37,548 nt of DNA from CAZNHL01 sp964572965 (GCA_964572965.1 CAZNHL010000048.1:1-37548); one strand, 5' to 3'; shown: positions 16,638 to 24,434, numbered from the stretch's first letter. Notes: a model not told the origin generated them from the sequence alone. Translations and numbers: made by a program.

Positions 16638-16712
16638 TGATTGTTGTTAGGAGAGGCCTTTAAGGTCGCTATGATTGTCAGTTGTGCAAAACCAACCTCT
16701 AACACTTATCAA

Positions 16713-17705
16713 CTACTTTGAAGCATTTACTAATTTCTTAAAACTGTCCAGCGCTTTACCACTTTCCAGAGATTCTCTGGCAACAGCAATGGAATCTTCA
16801 AAACGTTGTCCTGTAGCGCAATGAATGGCAAGGCCGGCATTCGCTAGTACAGTGGTTTTCTGGGACTCCGTGGCTTTGTTGTTCAGTACGTTGGTAAAAA
16901 TGTGTGCTGCTTCTTCCACTGTTGAACCTCCATAAAGATCTGCTGCCTTTACGGTTTTCAGGCCGATATCTTCCGGACTATATACTTTCTCGTAGTCCTG
17001 TGTGATTACTTTGAATTTTCCTGTCAGGGATACCTCATCGTAACCGTCAAGCGAATGAACAATAGAGAATTTGTTGCCTGAATTCTGTAACAGGTAAGCG
17101 TACTTACGGGCCATTTCCAGGTTATATACTCCCAACATTTGTTTTTTAGGCGCTGCCGGGTTGATAAGAGGGCCAAGAATATTGAAAAAGGTTTTGAATC
17201 CCATTTCCTTTCTGATCGGAGCAATGTTTTTCATGCCGGGATGGAATAATGGTGCATGCAGGAAACACACGCCTGATTCTTCAATATAGCGTTTCAGCGT
17301 ATTAACGTCATTAGAAAAACGTACGCCCAGGTATTCCATTACATTGGATGAACCACAGGCAGACGACACTGCATAGTTGCCATGCTTCGCTATTTTAATA
17401 CCTGCTCCTGCTGCTACAAAGATCGATAGGGTAGAAATGTTGAAAGTGTCTTTTCCATCACCACCTGTACCAACAATATCCATCGGGTCGTAAGCTGACA
17501 GATCTATCGGCAGACATATTTCCAGCATCGCTTCACGGAAGCCTTCCAGTTCTTCTACCGTAATGCTACGCATCAGAAATACGGTAAGAAAAGCTGCCAT
17601 TTCTGAAGCATTAGCTTCTCCACGACCAATCAGCAATAAAGCCGCGCGGGCTTCCTGCGGTGTCAGGAACTGTTGGTCAAATAATTTTTTTAAAAACTCT
17701 TTCAT
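16713..17705 (-). CDS. trpD: Anthranilate phosphoribosyltransferase
   Basis: TrpD joins anthranilate to PRPP, the third committed step of the pathway. The 330-residue protein has the small helical domain at the N terminus, the PRPP-binding loop GTGGD (79-83) within DIVGTGGDGKDTFNIST, and KHGNYAVSSACGSSN (107-121). The usual arginine after KHGN is tyrosine here. The lower GPLINPAAPKKQMLGVYN segment is also typical. It follows trpG on the minus strand, but a broken four-helix-bundle gene lies between them, so the spacer is over 600 bases instead of a few. The start ATG at 17705 gives the expected N-terminal length. Intact. Confidence 0.96.
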   Translation of the reverse strand: MKEFLKKLFDQQFLTPQEARAALLLIGRGEANASEMAAFLTVFLMRSITVEELEGFREAMLEICLPIDLSAYDPMDIVGTGGDGKDTFNISTLSIFVAAGAGIKIAKHGNYAVSSACGSSNVMEYLGVRFSNDVNTLKRYIEESGVCFLHAPLFHPGMKNIAPIRKEMGFKTFFNILGPLINPAAPKKQMLGVYNLEMARKYAYLLQNSGNKFSIVHSLDGYDEVSLTGKFKVITQDYEKVYSPEDIGLKTVKAADLYGGSTVEEAAHIFTNVLNNKATESQKTTVLANAGLAIHCATGQRFEDSIAVARESLESGKALDSFKKLVNASK

Positions 17706-17721
17706 GCCTTTGGTGTTGCTT

Positions 17722-17738
17722 GTTACGGGTTACATGTT
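17722..17738. repeat. Inverted arm on the trpD side of the broken four-helix-bundle gene
   Basis: GTTACGGGTTACATGTT is the inverse complement of 18304-18320 at 15 of 17 positions. Together they bracket the pseudogene and occupy the ends of the trpG-trpD spacer. Additional GTTAC/GTAAC fragments lie at 17779-17787 and 18180-18200. Confidence 0.55.
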
Positions 17739-17787
17739 CTGTCTATTATAAGAAAAACTGTAAATGAGCAAACATTGAACCTGTAAC

Positions 17788-18165
17788 TTATTTCACTTTT
17801 TCCTGTTCGTATTTCTTCAAATAGTTTATCAACTTGCCTATGCGTGCTGATAATTCTTTAGTTTTATTATTAACATCAATGATCGTAGCCTCTGTGATCA
17901 TTCCTGCACCATGCAGTATATAGTAATGTGTTCTCAATTCTCCACATGAACCTTTTGCTATGCGCAAATAGCGGATAAAATCCCTGTTATTATCGTATTC
18001 AAACCCTTCTGCAATATTAGCAGCTACTGAAACAGAACATCTGCGAATCTGATCTTTCATTCCCCAATCCCTGGCTATAGTTTCTTGTTAAGATTGCTTA
18101 TATACATCTATAGCCAATTTTGTAGCCATTTGCCATATTTCCAATTCTTCAAAGGTTTTAGCCAT
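17788..18165 (-). pseudogene. Four-helix-bundle (S23/IVP-like) gene broken by a nonsense codon
   Basis: The family's normal N terminus is visible from the ATG at 18165: MAKTFEELEIWQMATKLAI, then DVYKQS, followed in frame by a TAA at 18088-18090 (codon 26). The frame stays open after the stop, through DWGMKDQIRRCSVSVAANIA and EGFEYDNNRDFIRYLRIAKG, to a natural stop at 17788. The whole would be about 125 residues, the usual family length, and aligns throughout with the intact copy at 18961. A 90-residue fragment could start at the ATG at 18060 but would lack helix 1 and most of the EELEIWQ segment, so I call it a pseudogene. It sits between trpG and trpD and is bracketed by GTTACGGGTT-type inverted arms. 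Function of the family is unknown, beyond the relation to ORFs in 23S rRNA intervening sequences and to retroelement Avd proteins. Confidence 0.8.
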
Positions 18166-18303
18166 ACGTTTAGGTTAAATGTTACTAGTTGCTCGTAACG
18201 AGGTCTTGCTTATTTTGAAACAAAAACGAAATAGTGACATTTTCAATAAAGCGCCAACCAAATTACTCTTTTATCATAACGTATGTAAGAATCAACAACA
18301 AGT

Positions 18304-18320
18304 AACACGAAACCCGTAAC
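18304..18320. repeat. Inverted arm on the trpG side of the broken four-helix-bundle gene
   Basis: AACACGAAACCCGTAAC, partner of 17722-17738. On the minus strand it starts at the last base of the trpG stop codon (TAG then TTACGGGTT), so the insertion boundary coincides with the end of the trpG reading frame. Confidence 0.55.
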
Positions 18321-18889
18321 TAGGAACGCAGCCACGCGGCCATCATTTCTGCTCCAAACTCTGTCAGAATGGATTCCGGGTGAAATTGTACGCCACGGAC
18401 ATCGTAGTTTTTGTGACGCAGTGCCATAATTTTACCATTATCATCGTCGGCAGTGATTTCCAGTTCTGCCGGAAAGCCGGCCTCATCAACTACCCATGAA
18501 TGGTAACGGCCTGTCATGAAATGTTCAGGTGTATTTTTGAACAAGACGTCTTTCACAAGTATCCTTGTGTTCATGGCAATACCATGGTATACCGTGGAAA
18601 GGTTTGTGAGCTTTCCGCCAAATACTTCGCCGATAGCCTGGTGACCAAGGCAAACACCCAAGATCGGTTTGCTTGCTGCATATTCTCTGATCACAGGTTG
18701 TAAAATTCCGGCTTCAGACGGAATACCTGGTCCAGGAGACAAAAGGATTTTATCAAACCTTTTGATGTCCTCCAAGGCAATTTTATCGTTACGGTGCACT
18801 TCCAGCTCCACCTGCGGCGCTACTTCTTTTACAAGATGCACGAGGTTATATGTGAAAGAATCGTAGTTATCGAATACTAGTAGCTTCAT
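18320..18889 (-). CDS. trpG: Anthranilate synthase component II (glutamine amidotransferase)
   Basis: TrpG releases ammonia from glutamine and passes it to TrpE to make anthranilate from chorismate. The 189-residue class I amidotransferase has the triad Cys80 in GVCLGHQAIGEVFGG and His170/Glu172 in VQFHPESILTEFG, plus the oxyanion-loop SPGPGIPSEAG (51-61). It begins MKLLVFDNYDSFTYNLVHLV, exactly the family N terminus. The PabA family is very similar, but position after trpE makes trpG the better call, and it may serve both pathways. The gene is separated from trpE by an inserted four-helix-bundle gene and from trpD by a broken one. Confidence 0.95.
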   Translation of the reverse strand: MKLLVFDNYDSFTYNLVHLVKEVAPQVELEVHRNDKIALEDIKRFDKILLSPGPGIPSEAGILQPVIREYAASKPILGVCLGHQAIGEVFGGKLTNLSTVYHGIAMNTRILVKDVLFKNTPEHFMTGRYHSWVVDEAGFPAELEITADDDNGKIMALRHKNYDVRGVQFHPESILTEFGAEMMAAWLRS

Positions 18890-18899
18890 GTGTGTCTTG

Positions 18900-18936
18900 G
18901 ATTTGAAGATTCTAAGATTTTAAAATTTGAAGATTG
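18900..18936. repeat. Inverted arm on the trpG side of the intact trp-operon four-helix-bundle gene
   Basis: A 37-base A/T-rich arm built from GAAGATT units is the inverse complement of 19423-19459 at 30 of 37 positions. A related inverted copy at about 18963-19000 includes the last codons of the four-helix-bundle gene and could pair locally with this arm as a shorter hairpin. Confidence 0.65.
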
Positions 18937-18960
18937 TGACAAAGACTAAATTGAGTTTAC

Positions 18961-19374
18961 CTAATCTTTCAATTTTGAAATTTTCCAATCTTTTAATTGT
19001 TTTTTCTCGAGGAATTCATTCAGATATTTCATAAATCCTTTTAATTGTCTGGACTGATGAATTAACCTGTTATAGAATTCTTCATATGTTTCTTTTTTTA
19101 TAACTCCTGCCCTATGTAAAACATATAACTGATTTCTGAGTTCACCGGCAGAACCTTTTGAGTATCTCAGAAATTTTATAAAGTCTTTGTTATTATTATA
19201 CTCAAATCCTTCAGCAATATTATTCGAAATAGAGAAAGCAGCACGCCTGATTTGATCCTTTGCGCCCCAGTCATTTTTCAGTTTGGGGTTTTCTTCGCAA
19301 AGATTATAAATATCTATTGCGATGGACGAAGCGTGTTGCCACAGCTCTAAATCCTCAAAGCGTTCCACTTTCAT
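18961..19374 (-). CDS. Four-helix-bundle protein (S23/IVP-like) inserted between trpE and trpG
   Basis: From the ATG at 19374 the protein has 137 residues and begins MKVERFEDLELWQHASSIAI, the normal family start; an upstream in-frame ATG at 19425 would add 17 unlikely residues. Core signatures are DWGAKDQIRRAAFSISNNIA (about 37-56), EGFEYNNNKDFIKFLRYSKG and SAGELRNQLYVLHRAGVI, matching four-helix-bundle proteins related to the ORFs of 23S rRNA intervening sequences. The last residues (KKQLKDWKISKLKD) are encoded by the low-complexity GATTGGAAAATTT repeat, so the repeat has become part of the coding end. The gene lies in the middle of the trp operon on the same strand and would be co-transcribed. 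It is about 63 percent similar by eye in core motifs to the broken copy nearby. Molecular role unknown. Confidence 0.85.
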   Translation of the reverse strand: MKVERFEDLELWQHASSIAIDIYNLCEENPKLKNDWGAKDQIRRAAFSISNNIAEGFEYNNNKDFIKFLRYSKGSAGELRNQLYVLHRAGVIKKETYEEFYNRLIHQSRQLKGFMKYLNEFLEKKQLKDWKISKLKD

Positions 19375-19422
19375 AGCTAATTCGAAAAAATATGGTTTAA
19401 CAATCATGAAGGTATATACCCT

Positions 19423-19459
19423 CAATCTTTTAATTTTCTAATCTTGAAATCTTCCAATC
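19423..19459. repeat. Inverted arm on the trpE side of the intact trp-operon four-helix-bundle gene
   Basis: Partner of 18900-18936 (30 of 37 matches). On the minus strand the arm overlaps the trpE stop codon by two bases (TGA in TGATTGGAAGATTT), again placing the boundary exactly at the end of a reading frame. Confidence 0.65.
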
Positions 19460-20867
19460 AGATCAGCTCCGCCTCCCCAATCGCTTTCTTCAAAGCAGCC
19501 AGTTTATTATGTACTTCCTGTGCTTCGCTTTCGATTACTGAAAGATCAACTACTCCGGCTCCTGCCTGATAAAACAGCACATTGTCTTTGCTCAATACTG
19601 AACGGATAATGATGGCATGGTTAAACTCGCCATTAAAACCAATATACCCGATACAACCACCATAGAAACCTCTGTTGCCATGTTCGTATTTATTGATCAG
19701 TTGCATGGCGTTGTGCTTTGGTGCTCCTGACAATGTTCCTGCCGGGAAAGTGTCAGCAACAATATCCATGAAGTGATCCTGACCTTTGAATTCACCCGTC
19801 ACTTTAGATACCAGGTGAATTACATGAGAATAATACTGAACCTCTTTGAAGGTTTCTACCTTCACATGGTCACAATGGCGGCTCAGGTCATTACGGGCAA
19901 GGTCTACCAGCATTACGTGCTCCGAATTTTCCTTCGGGTCGTTCAGCAACTGTTTTGCCAGGTCATAATCTTTGATGTCATCACCCGTACGGCGGAAAGT
20001 ACCCGCGATAGGATAGATAGTCGCTTTTTCTTTTTTAACCACAATCTGTGCTTCCGGCGACGAACCGAAAATTCTGAAGGAACCGTAGTCAAAGTAGAAC
20101 AGGTATGGTGAAGGGTTTACTGAACGAAGGCTTCTGTAAACATTGAAGTCGTCGCCTTTGTATTGTCTGGAGAACCTGCGTGAAAGTACTATCTGGAATA
20201 CATCGCCTCTGCGACAGTGTTCTTTCCCTTTTTTGATGATCTCTTTATATTCTTCGTCAGTGAAATTACTTTCTTCACGATCAACCAGTGTGAACTTATA
20301 AGTAGCAATCTTTCTGCTCTGAACCAGCGCAGTTATTTTCTCAATGTCGCTCGGACTATTGTCATTTTCATAACGGTTTTCGATGATAAAAAGCTCGTTG
20401 TTGAAATGATTGAAAACAATAATATACTTGTAAACATTGTACTGGATATCCGGAATTTTGCGGTATTCGGTTTCGTAAGTTTTGATTTCTACGTCTTCAA
20501 AATAACGAACAGCATCATAAGTGGTATAGCCGAAAATACCTCCTGTAATGAAGCTGAAACTATTTTTATCCTGATGAAAAGAACCGGCAAACTCATTGAT
20601 GGCTTTAGGCACACTGAAAGAAGCATCTATTTCTTTTTCAAACTTAGTACCATCAGGATAGTGAGCGCTATAAACATTGTCTTCTACCTTTATTCCTGCA
20701 ATCGGCTGGCAGCAGATATAAGAGTAAATATTTTCGTTACCGTGGTAATCAGAGCTTTCAAGTAAAAGACTGTAAGGATATTCGTCGCGTAGTTGGAGAT
20801 AGACACTCACAGGTGTAAGCGTATCGGCAAGAATGCGTTTATGTGTTGTTTTTAAAGAATATTTCAT
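19458..20867 (-). CDS. trpE: Anthranilate synthase component I
   Basis: TrpE converts chorismate to anthranilate with ammonia from TrpG, the first step of tryptophan synthesis. The 469-residue protein has the N-terminal domain with YSLLLESSDYHGNENIYSYI (33-52); the LLES motif is part of the tryptophan feedback site. The chorismate-binding domain shows RGDVFQIVLSRRFS, PSPYLFYFDYG, GSSPEAQIV, PIAGTFRRTGDD, HVMLVDLARND, FPAGTLSGAPKHNAMQLI and YQAGAGVVDLS. All are intact. Transcription appears to start at 21087 or so and passes through a Trp-codon attenuator before reaching the gene, so it is regulated both allosterically and by attenuation. A small AAGTGGAAAG/CTTTCTACTT hairpin (about 20886-20921) lies just before the start codon. 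Confidence 0.96.
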   Translation of the reverse strand: MKYSLKTTHKRILADTLTPVSVYLQLRDEYPYSLLLESSDYHGNENIYSYICCQPIAGIKVEDNVYSAHYPDGTKFEKEIDASFSVPKAINEFAGSFHQDKNSFSFITGGIFGYTTYDAVRYFEDVEIKTYETEYRKIPDIQYNVYKYIIVFNHFNNELFIIENRYENDNSPSDIEKITALVQSRKIATYKFTLVDREESNFTDEEYKEIIKKGKEHCRRGDVFQIVLSRRFSRQYKGDDFNVYRSLRSVNPSPYLFYFDYGSFRIFGSSPEAQIVVKKEKATIYPIAGTFRRTGDDIKDYDLAKQLLNDPKENSEHVMLVDLARNDLSRHCDHVKVETFKEVQYYSHVIHLVSKVTGEFKGQDHFMDIVADTFPAGTLSGAPKHNAMQLINKYEHGNRGFYGGCIGYIGFNGEFNHAIIIRSVLSKDNVLFYQAGAGVVDLSVIESEAQEVHNKLAALKKAIGEAELI

Positions 20868-20959
20868 AGTACTAAGTATTAAGTAGAAAGTATTAAGTTT
20901 TGCTCAGGCTTTCCACTTAGTCATTTTTAATCAAATCGCGCGGGCGAATTTACAAATAA

Positions 20960-20989
20960 AAAAGGCTTAAGTGTGAACCTAAGCCTTTT
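20960..20989 (-). terminator. Attenuator terminator upstream of trpE
   Basis: Minus strand: AAAAGGCTTA (20980-20989) pairs perfectly with TAAGCCTTTT (20960-20969) around a 10-base loop and runs into TTTTTTATTTG. It stands 35 bases after the leader peptide stop and about 90 bases before trpE, the place of a transcription attenuator. Confidence 0.85.
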
Positions 20990-21037
20990 AATATCATTTA
21001 AGATAATAGAATAACCGCTCGGATCACCATCGAGTTA
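20974..21037 (-). promoter_or_regulatory. Competing leader structures: pause hairpin and antiterminator of the trp attenuator
   Basis: TGATCCGAGC (21017-21026), which contains the leader stop codon, can pair with GCTTAGGTTCA (20974-20984): U-A, G-C, A-U, one mismatch, C-G, C-G, a bulge, G-U, A-U, G-C, C-G. This uses the 5' arm of the terminator, so the two cannot coexist. Alternatively CTCG (21031-21034) pairs with CGAG (21018-21021), freeing the terminator. A ribosome stalled at WWW would cover CTCG and favour the antiterminator; a ribosome at the stop codon would cover the antiterminator's left strand. Confidence 0.65.
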
Positions 21038-21074
21038 AGCTATTCCACCACCAAATATTGTTCAAAATTGTCAT
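21024..21074 (-). CDS. trpL: trp operon leader peptide
   Basis: A 16-codon reading frame, MTILNNIWWWNSLTRW, begins at the ATG at 21074, preceded by GAAGAA. Four of its sixteen codons are tryptophan (8, 9, 10 and 16), against a typical protein frequency near one percent. It lies about 13 bases after the predicted transcription start and is followed by mutually exclusive antiterminator and terminator stems ahead of trpE. This is the hallmark of ribosome-mediated attenuation: when charged tRNA-Trp is scarce the ribosome stalls at codons 8-10. The composition, position and downstream structures are seen; the mechanism is inferred by analogy with the E. coli trpL leader. The peptide itself probably has no other role. 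Confidence 0.88.
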   Translation of the reverse strand: MTILNNIWWWNSLTRW

Positions 21075-21092
21075 TTCTTCTTTGTTATACTG

Positions 21093-21122
21093 CAAATGTA
21101 TCGGTTTGAATTAATTTGTCAA
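21093..21122 (-). promoter_or_regulatory. trp operon promoter
   Basis: Minus strand: TTG (21120-21122, within CCTTGAC) is followed after exactly 19 bases by TACATTTG (21093-21100), a perfect TAnnTTTG. The -33 element lies only 14 bases downstream of the TonB-dependent receptor stop codon, and the predicted start near 21087 precedes trpL by about 13 bases. Confidence 0.8.
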
Positions 21123-21135
21123 GGATAATCTGAAA

Positions 21136-23316
21136 TTAATTCAAATTATAATTCAGCCCAACCCCATACTGGATACCTGTCCTGTCGGAACCGAAACCTT
21201 CGGGAGCTGTCCGGTTGCTGATATTTTTGATATTGAAGAAAACTGATACCTTATTTTCAAAAAGATAAGAAGCATTTATACTAAACAGCATTTTTCCTTG
21301 TATGAGAGAACCTTGCTGATCCCTCACTACTCCTGAACCATAATTCACTTCAGTATTCATATGTAAGCGATAAACGTCATAACCATATCCTGAAACATTC
21401 AGGAATAGCTTACGAAATGGATTGATTACAAGGTTAAAACCTCCGAACACTTTGGGAGTTCCGTCAAAAACTTTATCCTGCTTGTCATTGATGCTGTTTT
21501 GAGTATAACCTGCATAGTAGGCAGAATCATAAGCACCCGGCTGGTAATAATATTTTACAAAATCATAAACGTAGGTTTCCTGTATGGTAATGTTGGGTTT
21601 GAATTGCACGCGGTTACGCAGGAAAGATATCTGTGAGGAAATAGTCACTCCACGTTGCCTGGCACTTGTCGGAAGGTTCGTTTGATTGAATGTTGTTTTA
21701 ATAACTCCTGTGCTGGCATCAGTAACCTCAATAGGTGCCAATACAAGCATGCTAAAATCTTTAAACTCCTGCTGAAATAATGCTGCATCTACGAAAATCC
21801 GTTCTGATATTTTCAGGCGTGCTCCTACTTCATACATGGTGTTATTAGTCAGGCTAACGTCCGAATTTCCCAGATAGTTAGTATGTGTATTAGGAACTTT
21901 ACCCGTGCCTGTTGTCAGGTTAGAGCGGGTAATAAGGAAAGAGCCATTGTTCGACTTACCAGTCAGTGCTCTGAAAATAAGGTGCTCGGTAGGTTTATAA
22001 TTTACAATAAACTGATAGGAGTATACTCCTTTATTTGGCAGGCTGAACTGATCGTATCTGACAGCACCTATAAAACGTAATTTTTCAGAAGGCTTGTAAT
22101 CCAGTTTAAGAGAGCCTGCTATATTTTCAATAGCGCTTTTACCATTAAAAACCCCACTTTCTCCAATATCAACAGTATAGGACATGTCGTTCGCATATGC
22201 CCGCTGGTATCCTATTGCAGGTCTTACAGAAAGTTTATTGGAAAAGAGTTTCCAATCATAGTCAAGGTACAAATCTGTATTGTCGTACTTATAATGATAT
22301 CTGGTTACTTCACCCGCAAGCCCTTGTACTCCGGAAAGATAGGAAGCGAGAAAGGTAAACTGGTAAGCATTACCTTTTAACAAGATGTTATTACTGTTGT
22401 TGCTGAAGTTTCCAATGGTAGTTCCTGAGTTAAGCGACATCAGCCCCATGTTTTTGTTGGTACTCCCGGACACAAGAAAAGCCACTTTTTCTGATGGTGT
22501 GAAGTACACATTTGCGGTAGCCGAATTTCTGTAAAGACTCCTGTTTTCGTCAGGGAAACGAAGCGCCTTTTCATCACGCAGTGTTACCGAGAATGAGTCG
22601 AGAGAACTCACATAACTTTGTTTTCTTGGCAGGTAATAAGACTTTTCATAACGCTCTCTGTCTTCCAGTTGAGCAGCAATATCTACAGCCCATTTATCTG
22701 TAATTTTTGCTCCGGCTAATACTGAAGCCATTTTTGTTTTATTACCGACATATACGTTGCCGGATGCATAGATATTATTTTCTCCCGGCTTTTTAGAAAT
22801 GATATTGATTACACCTGAAACGGCATTAGGACCATACAATGGTGCAGAAGGGCCATAGACTACTTCTATTCTGTCAATCTGAGCAACACCAATTGGCAGG
22901 TTTTGCCAGAAAGTACCACCTTGCAAACTACTGAATACCGGCCTGTTATCTATCATAACCAGTATAGAGGTGCTAATATAGCTTGAATTGTAAGCCGGAA
23001 GCCCGTCAATACCACCCCTGATTGAAACATCGTAAGTCCCGTTAGAAATTTCCCTTACCAATAAACCCGGACAAATACGCAATGCTTCGGGAATAGAGGC
23101 CGCTCCCATTGTTTGTATTTCAAGATTGGTGATTACACAATTAGAAACCGGTGCATCAAAAATGCTTTCTTCCGATTGAGATGCCGATACTATTTTTACT
23201 TTTAGCAGTTCTGCAAGGCTTAGATCAACAAAAATAGGTTCTTCCTGTTGATTGGTATCTGTTTGCCCCCAAAGAACAGCAGGAATCAATAACAAAAAGA
23301 CAACAATTCTGAGCAT
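21136..23316 (-). CDS. TonB-dependent outer membrane receptor
   Basis: This 726-residue protein has an N-terminal signal peptide (MLRIVVFLLLIPAVLWGQ), a plug domain (about 40-175) with SASQSEESIFDAPVSNCVIT, ISIRGGIDG-like and DRIEVVYGPSAPLYGPNAVS, which lead to GVINIISKKP, and a C-terminal 22-strand barrel ending in an aromatic-rich strand (IQYGVGLNYNLN). It would import an iron complex, cobalamin or another large ligand using TonB energy. There is no SusD partner and no carboxypeptidase-like N-terminal repeat, so it is not a SusC-type carbohydrate receptor. The substrate cannot be told. It lies upstream of the trp operon on the same strand, 14 bases before the trp promoter, with no separate terminator between them; the trp attenuator would catch read-through. 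Confidence 0.9.
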   Translation of the reverse strand: MLRIVVFLLLIPAVLWGQTDTNQQEEPIFVDLSLAELLKVKIVSASQSEESIFDAPVSNCVITNLEIQTMGAASIPEALRICPGLLVREISNGTYDVSIRGGIDGLPAYNSSYISTSILVMIDNRPVFSSLQGGTFWQNLPIGVAQIDRIEVVYGPSAPLYGPNAVSGVINIISKKPGENNIYASGNVYVGNKTKMASVLAGAKITDKWAVDIAAQLEDRERYEKSYYLPRKQSYVSSLDSFSVTLRDEKALRFPDENRSLYRNSATANVYFTPSEKVAFLVSGSTNKNMGLMSLNSGTTIGNFSNNSNNILLKGNAYQFTFLASYLSGVQGLAGEVTRYHYKYDNTDLYLDYDWKLFSNKLSVRPAIGYQRAYANDMSYTVDIGESGVFNGKSAIENIAGSLKLDYKPSEKLRFIGAVRYDQFSLPNKGVYSYQFIVNYKPTEHLIFRALTGKSNNGSFLITRSNLTTGTGKVPNTHTNYLGNSDVSLTNNTMYEVGARLKISERIFVDAALFQQEFKDFSMLVLAPIEVTDASTGVIKTTFNQTNLPTSARQRGVTISSQISFLRNRVQFKPNITIQETYVYDFVKYYYQPGAYDSAYYAGYTQNSINDKQDKVFDGTPKVFGGFNLVINPFRKLFLNVSGYGYDVYRLHMNTEVNYGSGVVRDQQGSLIQGKMLFSINASYLFENKVSVFFNIKNISNRTAPEGFGSDRTGIQYGVGLNYNLN

Positions 23317-23424
23317 AGTGGCAATCAGGCAGGATATTCTTCGAAATATAGTATTAATACGCCTAATAAATAAAGATGGCGGATATAATTCGACAGAATA
23401 CTACTTTTTAGGTATTCAGGAACT

Positions 23425-23460
23425 AAAAAGGCATGACGATTAAATTGCCATGCCTTTTTT
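23425..23460. terminator. Terminator after the YD-repeat lipoprotein gene
   Basis: AAAAAGGCATG (23425-23435) and CATGCCTTTTT (23449-23459) are exact inverse complements, 11 bp, with a 13-base loop and T-runs on both sides. It follows the minus-strand lipoprotein gene and precedes the TonB-dependent receptor gene. Confidence 0.8.
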
Positions 23461-23496
23461 AATCACATTTCTTACGTCTAAAGTATTATAGTTTCG

Positions 23497-24405
23497 TTAA
23501 TTGGTCAAAGAAACAGGCTTTCCATACCTCTCTATCCTCAAAACCTTATTTCTATTGACATCCCTGGTAAATCTGTTAGGGTCGTTACCACTTAATATAT
23601 TCACCGTTGCTAACCAGCTAGCAGCAAAAAGGTTTAAGTTATAGCTGTAAACATATCTATAAGAATAAAAAGAGAAGAATGAAGTATATTTTTCCTCAAT
23701 CAGATTCATATACTGGTCATAAGTATAATTATTACTTTCGGACAGGTAATATTTAGCACTTAAAGAGCCACCGCCGCTTTTATAAAAATGTTTCCTTGCC
23801 GAAGGTCTGCCATTTCTATATCCTGAATAAACAACGCTATCGGTATAGACACCAGCATCCGAATGTTGAATAATTAACACATTGACCAATTGACCTTCAC
23901 CATCATACGAGCATAGCTGTCTGAGACCCGGCATATGTATTTCCTCTAATAAGCCTTTATTGTTGTAGATACAGTTTTTAGTGGTTTTACCCTGATTAAT
24001 TGCTATTATTCGGCCTTTGTTATCGTAACTATAACTATTCGACAAAATATTGGTTTCGTCGGGTATAGCATATCTAATATTGGTTTGATTAACGACCATA
24101 CCCTGGTCATTATAAGAGTACTTCGTTTCTGAAGCCTTTCGCCCATCATTACTATTTAAAACGTAACTAAGTCGTCCCTGCGCATCATAAGTATAAATTG
24201 AACTTCCACCGTTACCATTCATACCAGCGGGGTTAGTAGTAGTACTGCTTATAACATTTCCAGCTTGGTTGTAACTATAAGTAGTAACAGAAAAAGGTGT
24301 ATGATTATTGACAGGTGTTCCTGGTTTTGGAGAAACATTCTCGTTTGTTTTACAGGAAGAAACAGCTATTGCAGATAGCAATATGCTGACAATTGTTTTT
24401 CTCAT
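23497..24405 (-). CDS. YD-repeat-like surface lipoprotein
   Basis: The 302-residue protein starts with a signal peptide and a lipobox ending at Cys18 (AVSSC), so it is a lipoprotein. The body is a series of about seven degenerate YD-type repeats: YSYNQAGNVIS, YTYDAQGRLSYV, YSYNDQGMVVNQ, YSYDNKGRIIAI, CIYNNKGLLEEI, CSYDGEGQLVNV and YTYDQYMNLIEE. These resemble the repeats of Rhs/teneurin shells, but there are too few for a cage, and no Rhs core motif or toxin tail follows. Such short YD lipoproteins are common in Bacteroidota and have no assigned role; surface display or carbohydrate contact is a guess. It lies 29 bases after nuoB on the same strand and may be co-transcribed with it. Confidence 0.8.
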   Translation of the reverse strand: MRKTIVSILLSAIAVSSCKTNENVSPKPGTPVNNHTPFSVTTYSYNQAGNVISSTTTNPAGMNGNGGSSIYTYDAQGRLSYVLNSNDGRKASETKYSYNDQGMVVNQTNIRYAIPDETNILSNSYSYDNKGRIIAINQGKTTKNCIYNNKGLLEEIHMPGLRQLCSYDGEGQLVNVLIIQHSDAGVYTDSVVYSGYRNGRPSARKHFYKSGGGSLSAKYYLSESNNYTYDQYMNLIEEKYTSFFSFYSYRYVYSYNLNLFAASWLATVNILSGNDPNRFTRDVNRNKVLRIERYGKPVSLTN

Positions 24406-24434
24406 GATCTGGGTTAAAAATAAAAGCTAATATT

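Noticed and set aside
17788..18060. A genuine 90-residue four-helix-bundle protein starting at the internal ATG
   Set aside because: Helix 1 with the FEELEIWQ motif lies upstream in the same frame behind a stop codon, so a pseudogene explains the data better.
20940..21130. A riboswitch or T-box upstream of trpE
   Set aside because: There is no T-box bulge or specifier arrangement, and the leader peptide with WWW and competing stems explain the region.
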